DNA of 13,046 nt from the NCBI GenBank assembly GCA_031255115.1, contig JAIRTD010000247.1, positions 1 through 13,046 of the forward strand. Direction: 5' to 3'. Made by a program: the position numbers and the translations under genes. Numbering within the stretch: the first letter of the stretch is position 1; each line of letters starts with the position of its first letter. This DNA is from Spirochaetaceae bacterium. Its GTDB lineage: Bacteria > Spirochaetota > Spirochaetia > Treponematales > Breznakiellaceae. The notes under the pieces were generated by a model. It was not told the DNA's origin. It saw nothing but the letters and a program-made list of their open reading frames with translations, and did not search any database. Shown piece by piece: positions 7,439-13,046 of this stretch.

Positions 7439-8980
7439 TCATTTGGACGCTCCGCCGCCGAGCTCCCATTCCATCGCGTTGATTGCCGAAAGGTAGGCTT
7501 TGATGGACGACTCTATCACATCAGTCGAAACGCCCCTGCCGTTCCAGCGCCGTCCGTTATGGCTTATCTTTACCATGGTTTCTCCCTGCGACGAAGAACC
7601 GCCGGTAATGGCGCCTATCTCGTAAAGGTCCAGTTCGGGCTCCTTGCCTATGATCTGGTTTATGGCCTTAAAGATTGAATCAATGGGGCCGTCTCCCATG
7701 GAAACTTCCTTTTTGATTTCGCCGTTTTTGTGATGCAGCCTGATGGTCCCTGACGCGCCGAGGGCCGAACCGGTGTTTACCGCCCAGTGGTCAAGATGCC
7801 AGGTCTCAGGGGCCTGACCCGCCGCGTCCATCACCAGGGCTTCTATGTCCCGGTCGCTTACTGTTTTTTTCTTGTCGGCCAGATCTTTAAACTGGGCAAA
7901 AAGCGTCTCAAGGGTTTGGCTGTCGACCGTAAAGCCAAGCTCCTTGAGCCGGTCCTCAAAGGCGTGGCGGCCCGAATGTTTACCGAGTACCATCAGATTC
8001 TTTGAGATACCCACCGATTCAGGCGTCATAATTTCGTAGGTAGCGCGGTTTGCGAGAACCCCGTGCTGGTGTATGCCCGCCTCATGGGCAAAGGCATTGT
8101 CTCCCTCTATGGCCTTGTTCGGCTGAACCCTGACGCCGGTAACCTGGCTTACCAGGCGGCTTGCCCCGTAGAGCTGGGCGGCGTCAATGCGGGTGTCGGC
8201 CTTGAGAATATCCCTGCGCACCCTGAGGGCCATGACGATTTCTTCAAGAGAAGCGTTACCGGCCCGCTCGCCTATGCCGTTGACCGTACATTCAATCTGA
8301 TCCGCGCCGGCGGCGACTGCGGCAAGGCTATTGGCAACCGCAAGGCCGAGGTCGTTATGCGCATGAACGGAAAACACGGCCTTCTCCGCGCCGGGTGTAT
8401 GTTCTTTCACATAACGAACCAGGGCGCCGAATTCATCGGGGACGGCGTAACCTACCGTATCGGGCATGTTGACCGTTACCGCCCCGGCCGCTATGACTTC
8501 GCCAAAGACCTGGCACAAAAAATCAGGATCGCTTCTTGACGCGTCCTCGGCGGAAAATTCTATGTCGGAACAGAATTTTTTCGCGTACCTGACCGAAGCC
8601 GCTGCCTGCTCAAGCACCTCTTTGGCCGTCATCTTGAGTTTGTATTCCATGTGTATGGGAGAAGTGGCAAGAAAAATATGAATCCGGGGCTGCGCGGCTT
8701 TTTTAAGCGCCTCCCGGGCCGCGTCAATATCCTTTTCCAGAGAACGGCAGAGGCCGGCTACGGAACAGTTCTTGATGATGCCCGCGATGTTCTTTACCGA
8801 CTCAAGGTCCCCGGGGCTTGAGGCCGGAAACCCGGCCTCCATGATATCAACGCCGAGCTTTTCGAGGCGCCGCGCGACTTCCAGTTTTTCCTGGGGATTC
8901 ATGCTGCAACCCGGCGCCTGTTCGCCGTCCCTGAGGGTTGTGTCAAATATCCTGATAAGGCGATTAGCGCTTGTAGCCAT
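7439..8980 (-). CDS. leuA: 2-Isopropylmalate synthase (513 aa)
   Basis: This is the first committed step of leucine synthesis: acetyl-CoA plus 2-ketoisovalerate gives 2-isopropylmalate. The N-terminal DRE-TIM barrel opens with FDTTLRDGEQAPG (12-24). It has the metal-binding HAHND at 206-210 and the GIGERAGNASLEE loop (235-247). The second conserved region, GDNAFAHEAGIHQHG, runs from 293 to 307. The C-terminal allosteric domain (about 390-510) carries GDGPIDSIFKAIN and AITGGSSSQGE, so leucine feedback is expected from the family. Length and order are those of the standard bacterial LeuA1 type. The gene starts five bases after ilvC, and its weak ribosome site (GAGGA) lies inside the end of ilvC. 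This suggests dependence on upstream translation. Confidence 0.97.
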   Translation of the reverse strand: MATSANRLIRIFDTTLRDGEQAPGCSMNPQEKLEVARRLEKLGVDIMEAGFPASSPGDLESVKNIAGIIKNCSVAGLCRSLEKDIDAAREALKKAAQPRIHIFLATSPIHMEYKLKMTAKEVLEQAAASVRYAKKFCSDIEFSAEDASRSDPDFLCQVFGEVIAAGAVTVNMPDTVGYAVPDEFGALVRYVKEHTPGAEKAVFSVHAHNDLGLAVANSLAAVAAGADQIECTVNGIGERAGNASLEEIVMALRVRRDILKADTRIDAAQLYGASRLVSQVTGVRVQPNKAIEGDNAFAHEAGIHQHGVLANRATYEIMTPESVGISKNLMVLGKHSGRHAFEDRLKELGFTVDSQTLETLFAQFKDLADKKKTVSDRDIEALVMDAAGQAPETWHLDHWAVNTGSALGASGTIRLHHKNGEIKKEVSMGDGPIDSIFKAINQIIGKEPELDLYEIGAITGGSSSQGETMVKISHNGRRWNGRGVSTDVIESSIKAYLSAINAMEWELGGGASK

Positions 8981-8985
8981 ACTAT

Positions 8986-9999
<1,014 letters not shown>

Positions 10000-10000
10000 T

Positions 10001-10020
10001 TAAAAGGCTGACGCCTTTTA
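10001..10020 (-). promoter_or_regulatory. Perfect hairpin abutting the ilvC ribosome binding site
   Basis: TAAAAGGC and GCCTTTTA form an 8-bp stem with a 4-base loop. In the minus-strand RNA the 3' arm ends directly before AGGAGG, which is four bases from the ilvC ATG. The region 10021-10079 further upstream also contains GGCC-TTT-GGCC and an imperfect CCGG(C/T)AAT dyad. The stem is AT-rich and not followed by a T-run, so translation or RNA-stability control is likelier than termination. Confidence 0.55.
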
Positions 10021-10079
10021 TCATTTTGAGTTTCCGGTAATCGTCTTACAGAGGCCAAAGGCCGCCGCGCAATTGCCGG

Positions 10080-10598
10080 TTAGTTACTAATGCTTAGTAC
10101 AGAAGATACGGAAAGTATGCCGGCGCCCCGCTCCAGGGCGACCAGACCGGTACGGGCAAGTTCGAGTACGCCATAGGGACGAAGGAGCAGAATCAGGCCG
10201 TTGAGCTTTTCGATGTCGCCTGTGGCCTCAATGGTAATGGTGGTGGAAGATACATCGACAACCCGGGAACGGAAAATCCCGGCTATCTCTATGACCGCCG
10301 GGCGGGTTTTTTCTCCGGCGCTGATCTTTATCAGCATGATTTCCCGTCTGAGGCATGAAGAAGGATCCAGCTGGCGGACAGAGATAACATCCACCAGTTT
10401 TTCGAGTTGTTTGATTATCTGTTCGAGTACCGGATCGGCCCCGGTCACCGCGATAGTCATACGCGAAACAGAAGCATCCTCTGTTTCTCCGACAGTTAGA
10501 CTGTCAATATTGAATCCGCGGCGGCTGAAGAGTCCCGACACCCGGCTGAGCGTCCCTGCCCGGTTTTCCACCAGAACGGACACCACATGCTGCCTCAT
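10080..10598 (-). CDS. ilvN: Acetolactate synthase, small (regulatory) subunit (172 aa)
   Basis: This subunit activates the large subunit IlvB and confers feedback inhibition by valine. An N-terminal ACT domain spans about residues 4-76, followed by a second ACT-like half (about 80-160). The valine-site residues Asn12 and Gly15 in VENRAGTLSRV are kept. RRGFNIDSLTVG matches the family closely, and LRREIMLIKI begins the second half. I chose the ATG at 10598, which gives the family's usual start (MRQHVVSVLVEN), with GGGGGAAGG just upstream. A GTG at 10608-10610 would add four residues and has no better binding site. The tail after LARTGLVALER is about ten residues longer than usual and Ser-rich. 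It is the first pathway gene of the operon, while its partner ilvB is five genes downstream. Confidence 0.96.
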   Translation of the reverse strand: MRQHVVSVLVENRAGTLSRVSGLFSRRGFNIDSLTVGETEDASVSRMTIAVTGADPVLEQIIKQLEKLVDVISVRQLDPSSCLRREIMLIKISAGEKTRPAVIEIAGIFRSRVVDVSSTTITIEATGDIEKLNGLILLLRPYGVLELARTGLVALERGAGILSVSSVLSISN

Positions 10599-10628
10599 GC
10601 CTTCCCCCACACATTCCGTAATTATGCC

Positions 10629-10657
10629 ATATTACAGGAATAGGCAAAACTGCGCAA
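10629..10657 (-). promoter_or_regulatory. Candidate promoter for the ilv operon
   Basis: On the minus strand, TTGCGC (10657-10652) and TAATAT (10634-10629) are separated by 17 bases. This would place a start about 25 bases ahead of ilvN. Both boxes match the sigma-70 consensus only partly. An overlapping alternative is TTGCCT with CATAAT at 15-base spacing. Transcription could equally begin at the stronger-looking promoter upstream of the small gene at 10711-10902. Confidence 0.3.
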
Positions 10658-10704
10658 GGGCTAGTAAAGCAATTATTACAGCGCCGTCCTCCGGGCTCAC
10701 TAAC

Positions 10705-10740
10705 AGGGCCTCAGTTTATCTGGGGGAAACTCAGAGCCCT
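10705..10740 (-). promoter_or_regulatory. Bulged hairpin across the end of the small gene upstream of ilvN
   Basis: In the minus-strand RNA, AGGG, CTC and AGTTT pair with AAACT, GAG and CCCT. This gives 12 base pairs with a 2-base and a 1-base bulge and a 9-base loop. The stop codon of the small reading frame lies in the 3' arm. The GGGCTC of the 5' arm can instead pair with GAGCCC at about 10692-10697, so two folds exclude each other. There is no T-run, so this is not a plain terminator. Confidence 0.45.
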
Positions 10741-10902
10741 CCGTTCAATTTCATCAAGGATAAGGTCAATTTCCACAATATCGGCCCGGGATTTTGCCTG
10801 GTCAAGACGGGCCAGCAGTTCTTGATCGGTAGAAAAGCACAACGACGGCATAAGATCTTCTCCCAAGGCTGGTGTAAGATCTATTTCCTGTATACTGGTC
10901 AT
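10711..10902 (-). CDS. Small protein of unknown function (63 aa)
   Basis: I do not recognise this protein. It is acidic, with no membrane segment or signal peptide. The second half (QELLARLDQAKSRADIVEID and on to LDEIERRAL) reads as one or two amphipathic helices with a dense run of Ile, Val and Leu. The first half is less regular and holds one Cys. Support for a real gene comes from a promoter-like pair upstream (10942-10970) and a G-rich binding site (GGGGGGTGG) before the ATG at 10902. A GTG two codons earlier has no spaced binding site. It ends 112 bases before ilvN on the same strand and may be the first gene of that transcript. The stop codon lies in a hairpin. Alternatives are a translated leader that senses branched-chain amino acids, or an unrelated small regulator. 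Confidence 0.5.
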   Translation of the reverse strand: MTSIQEIDLTPALGEDLMPSLCFSTDQELLARLDQAKSRADIVEIDLILDEIERRALSFPQIN

Positions 10903-10913
10903 AGCCACCCCCC

Positions 10914-10927
10914 GCGGGACAACCCGC
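10914..10927 (-). promoter_or_regulatory. Small GC hairpin before the small gene
   Basis: GCGGG-TTGT-CCCGC forms a perfect 5-bp stem with a 4-base loop in the 5' untranslated region, immediately ahead of the G-rich ribosome binding site of the 63-aa reading frame. Confidence 0.35.
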
Positions 10928-10941
10928 TGGTTCCACTATAT

Positions 10942-10970
10942 ATTCTAGCGCAAAAGAAGCAAAAATTCAA
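10942..10970 (-). promoter_or_regulatory. Promoter-like pair upstream of the small gene and ilvN
   Basis: On the minus strand, TTGAAT (10970-10965) and TAGAAT (10947-10942) are spaced by 17 bases. These match the sigma-70 boxes at four and five of six positions. The predicted start falls about 30 bases upstream of the small gene's ATG, with an AT-rich stretch around it. This is the best sigma-70-like pair I found by eye upstream of the operon. Confidence 0.45.
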
Positions 10971-10982
10971 TTTTACACTATA

Positions 10983-11005
10983 CCCCGGAATAATTTCGGC
11001 CGGGG
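10983..11005. other. Inverted repeat between divergent genes
   Basis: CCCCGG (10983-10988) and CCGGGG (11000-11005) flank 11 bases in the intergenic space between the small minus-strand gene and the plus-strand DinB-like gene. It lies just upstream of the minus-strand promoter-like pair and could be an operator-like dyad or a hairpin. It is not next to a T-run. Confidence 0.3.
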
Positions 11006-11092
11006 CTGGAGGATTTTACAGGGCCCGTTTTTTTCTCCGGCTCTGGAATATACACCCCAAAACGGTTATACCTTAGTTCATGGGAGGAACCT

Positions 11093-11608
11093 ATGCAGAA
11101 AGATACTGTCGTACTATGGGCGAAATACAACAAAACAATCAACGAAATTATGAACGGCTTTATTAAAACGCTCAGACCGGATGAGTGGAACAAGCAGTTA
11201 GGCGGATTTTTTAAATCAGTCAGGGAACTTTGTTCTCACCTCTATATCGCTGATTTTAGCTGGCTCAAACGCTTCGGAAATCTTAGAGAATTCAACTTTC
11301 TCAAAGATAGTTTTTTTGAAAAAAACCTTTCTTTTAATGTAGTATTGTTTGAAAATATAGACGAATACCTTGCAAAGCGGCTTGAACTGGACACAAAAAT
11401 GTGCGCCTTTGCCGCCGAAATACAGGATGAGGATCTTGGAAAGATGCTGCGGTATACCAATTCTCAAGGGGAATCCTTTGAAAAGAATGCAGGGGGGCTG
11501 ATCATGCACATATTCAATCACGACACCCACCACCGTGGCATGATTTCGCTGTACCTCGAACTCCTGGAAAGGGAGAATGATTTTTGTTCCTTTAACAGGG
11601 TGCTTTAG
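11093..11608 (+). CDS. DinB/YfiT-like putative metalloenzyme (171 aa)
   Basis: This is a four-helix-bundle protein of the DinB superfamily, whose members bind a divalent metal through three histidines. Some act in thiol (bacillithiol, mycothiol) transfer, others are damage-induced with unknown roles; the substrate here is unknown. His49 in VRELCSHLYIADFSWL and His143 and His147 in FNHDTHHRGMI fit the conserved triad and the family's H-x3-HRG signature. The length is typical. GGGAGG lies five bases before the ATG. The gene is visibly more AT-rich than the genes on both sides and has no partner on its strand, which suggests separate acquisition. The name DinB here refers to the Bacillus protein, not to DNA polymerase IV. 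Confidence 0.85.
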   Translation: MQKDTVVLWAKYNKTINEIMNGFIKTLRPDEWNKQLGGFFKSVRELCSHLYIADFSWLKRFGNLREFNFLKDSFFEKNLSFNVVLFENIDEYLAKRLELDTKMCAFAAEIQDEDLGKMLRYTNSQGESFEKNAGGLIMHIFNHDTHHRGMISLYLELLERENDFCSFNRVL

Positions 11609-11627
11609 AAAAATGCCGGACAACGGC
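11609..11627 (-). terminator. Weak terminator-like hairpin between convergent genes
   Basis: On the minus strand, GCCG-TTGTC-CGGC is followed by ATTTTT. It is in the right place to end the repeat-protein gene (stop at 11642-11644). The stem is only 4 bp, so the call is weak. The gap between the two convergent stop codons is 33 bases. Confidence 0.3.
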
Positions 11628-11641
11628 GGCTGGGGGAATAG

Positions 11642-13046
11642 TCAGGAAGAAGCGTCCAGGGTAAAGCGGCGTTCGGCAAGGAGGCCCCGGCGGCCTATGG
11701 AGTTGTCGTTCATGCGGTACACCGCCTCTACCTGCCAGACAAAGGTTCCCCGGTCAAGGGCGGCCAGGTCTCCCAGTATGTAACTGGTTCTGCTGAGGGG
11801 GCCTGAGTCCCGTACCCGCCGCCTTGTGCCGTTGCTTCTCAACTGGTACAGGGTGAAGATATAGGCGTTGGCCCCGGCCACCCTGTTCCAGGCAAAGCTG
11901 ATGGTCGACCTGCCCCGGAGTTCCCGCGCGCCGAATACATAATTGTTTTCAGGCGACAGCCCCCTTGCGGCGGGGAGCGGCGGGCTGGGCACGACGGTGA
12001 AGCGGGCCGCTTCTTCTGCGCTGACATCTATTCCGTCATCGCCTGTGGCCTCAATGGTCCAGTAATAGTCTCCCGGCGCAAGCTGCGGCATGGCAAAGGA
12101 GCTCCGGGGATTGTTAATCGAAATGAGGGTTCTGCCGGAGCGGGGACGCTGGTTCCGCGCGAGGGAAAAGCGAGAACGCGAGACATTACCAAAGAGGGAC
12201 CAGCGGAATTCCCCTGCGCCCCGCATTACATCGGCCCAGGAAATTTCAAAATCCTCAGGCGGATACTCAAGAACAACCGAGCGGGATGTTCTTAAAGTGA
12301 AGGACGAAAATTCAGCGTCTCCCCGCTGCCTGAGCGCTCCCTCATGCTCTTCTACTACCGGCTGTACCGACCAGTGGTAACGGCCCTCCTCATACACGTC
12401 AAAAGAAAGGTCGAAGTATTCTCCTTCTACGACATGGGTTTCAAGAAGCCGTCTGAAGCCCGGTTCCTGCTCTCCGGGGATTACCGGGGATACATCCTCA
12501 TCAGACGCCGCTTCCGCCGGGCCGTCATCCGCTTCGTTAGGCGCTATGCCATCCTGACCGGGCGTCCCGCTTCCGTACAGGCGGAAGAGGTAGTAGTCGG
12601 CTTCTAAACCGGCTTTCCAGCTAAAACGCATGTCCCTTCCCCTGGGGAGGACCGCCACAAGTTCATCTTCGACATAGCCGGTAAAACTTCCCTGGGGAAG
12701 CTCAAGTTCTGGGGGGGCAAGGGCCGGAACAACAACAAGGCTGTGGGAAGGAAGCGGCGGCTCGTCTAAAGAAGGATCCCGGGCGTATAAAAAGGCCGCG
12801 TTATACGGCGGGTCAGGGATAACGCGCCAAAAGTACCGGCCCGGTTCCAGGACGCGGCCCCTGAATGACGCGCCCCTGATTGCTTCATCAAGAACAAGAA
12901 CGGCAAAGCCTTTATCCCTGGCTATCTGTATGCGGCCCGAAAGAGACGGCGTCCAGGTAAAGCGGAGTTCGCCAGAAAGATTTTCAGACGCCGCGTAATT
13001 ATCAGGAGGAAAGAGAAGCCCCCTGAAAGAATCTTCTTTTTCGGCG
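11642..13046 (-). CDS. Partial repeat protein with at least four Fn3-like modules (467+ aa, N-terminus beyond the right edge)
   Basis: The reading frame stays open to the right edge, so the start is outside the window. An internal GTG at 12658 is not the true start. Four modules share a landmark pattern of an early F-x-W and a late Y/F-x-W followed by I or V: RFTW and RYFWRV; RFSWKA and RYHWSV; EFRWSL and DYYWTI; SFAWNR and TFVWQV. Each opens with a Pro-rich strand such as LFPPDNY, LEYPPEDF or LSPENNY. This is the build of beta-sandwich (fibronectin type III-like) repeats found in spirochaete FecR-domain and cell-envelope proteins. A FecR domain itself cannot be seen here. The second module carries a long acidic, Gly/Pro/Ala-rich insert (about residues 159-194 from the edge). 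It is probably extracytoplasmic and structural or binding; its function is unknown. Confidence 0.8.
   Translation of the reverse strand, partial: AEKEDSFRGLLFPPDNYAASENLSGELRFTWTPSLSGRIQIARDKGFAVLVLDEAIRGASFRGRVLEPGRYFWRVIPDPPYNAAFLYARDPSLDEPPLPSHSLVVVPALAPPELELPQGSFTGYVEDELVAVLPRGRDMRFSWKAGLEADYYLFRLYGSGTPGQDGIAPNEADDGPAEAASDEDVSPVIPGEQEPGFRRLLETHVVEGEYFDLSFDVYEEGRYHWSVQPVVEEHEGALRQRGDAEFSSFTLRTSRSVVLEYPPEDFEISWADVMRGAGEFRWSLFGNVSRSRFSLARNQRPRSGRTLISINNPRSSFAMPQLAPGDYYWTIEATGDDGIDVSAEEAARFTVVPSPPLPAARGLSPENNYVFGARELRGRSTISFAWNRVAGANAYIFTLYQLRSNGTRRRVRDSGPLSRTSYILGDLAALDRGTFVWQVEAVYRMNDNSIGRRGLLAERRFTLDASS

Noticed and set aside
10598..10980. T-box riboswitch ahead of the ilv operon
   Set aside because: No AGGGTGGNACCGCG-like core and no terminator with a T-run could be found.
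11014..11036. GGGCCC followed by a run of seven T as a plus-strand terminator
   Set aside because: There is no adjacent stem of useful length and no plus-strand gene upstream for it to end.
10201..11076. Long plus-strand open frame (291 aa) opposite ilvN and the small gene
   Set aside because: It runs antisense to the well-conserved ilvN, has low-complexity Ser/Thr/Arg-rich translation and no recognisable domain. It is a GC-bias shadow.
10978..11193. Minus-strand 71-aa frame with a hydrophobic stretch near the DinB-like gene
   Set aside because: Its start lies inside the DinB-like gene on the other strand, with no supported ribosome site. The hydrophobic run is the antisense of amphipathic helix codons.
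12659..13046. GTG at 12658 as the start of the repeat protein
   Set aside because: The same frame stays open to the right edge and encodes a further repeat module with the same aromatic landmarks, so the gene continues beyond the window.

Overview
The window is dominated by one branched-chain amino acid biosynthesis operon on the minus strand. In transcription order (right to left) it reads ilvN, ilvC, leuA, a citramalate synthase (cimA), ilvD, ilvB, and then an mscS-type channel gene 48 bp behind ilvB. The sequence is GC-rich with tight gene packing. Together with the citramalate route to isoleucine, an oxygen-sensitive-looking dihydroxyacid dehydratase, and a large F-x-W / Y-x-W repeat protein at the right edge like those of treponemes, this suggests an anaerobic spirochaete (Treponema-like). 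That assignment is an inference; no rRNA or tRNA is present to confirm it.

Layout, left to right. Bases 1-292 hold no convincing gene but contain a compact inverted-repeat-rich element (about 121-202) that looks like a structured RNA or dispersed repeat. A six-helix-like membrane protein of unknown function follows on the plus strand (293-1063). Bases 1064-1227 are non-coding with two hairpins, one with a GCAA tetraloop. The minus-strand operon occupies 1228-10598. Upstream of ilvN lie a leader-like stretch, a small unrecognised protein (63 aa) with its own promoter-like sequence, and a bulged hairpin across its stop codon that has a competing partner downstream. A plus-strand DinB/YfiT-like metalloprotein gene (11093-11608) is clearly more AT-rich than its neighbours. 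It converges on a large partial minus-strand gene (11642 to the right edge) encoding at least four Fn3-like repeats.

How the genes work together. IlvB (catalytic) and IlvN (regulatory, with the valine-site residues kept) make acetolactate or acetohydroxybutyrate. IlvC and IlvD carry these to the 2-keto acids. LeuA draws ketoisovalerate into leucine. CimA makes (R)-citramalate from pyruvate and acetyl-CoA and so supplies 2-ketobutyrate for isoleucine without threonine deaminase. leuB, leuC and leuD, which both LeuA and CimA need, and the final transaminase are not in the window.

The most unusual points are: an 18-bp in-frame tandem repeat (seven hexapeptide units) inside cimA, placed exactly between the catalytic part and the C-terminal regulatory domain; the separation of ilvN (first) from ilvB (last) in the operon; and hairpins at each of the loose gene junctions (before ilvC, ilvD and ilvB) but not at the tight ones. 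I did not find a defence system, CRISPR array, mobile element or other clearly new multi-gene system.
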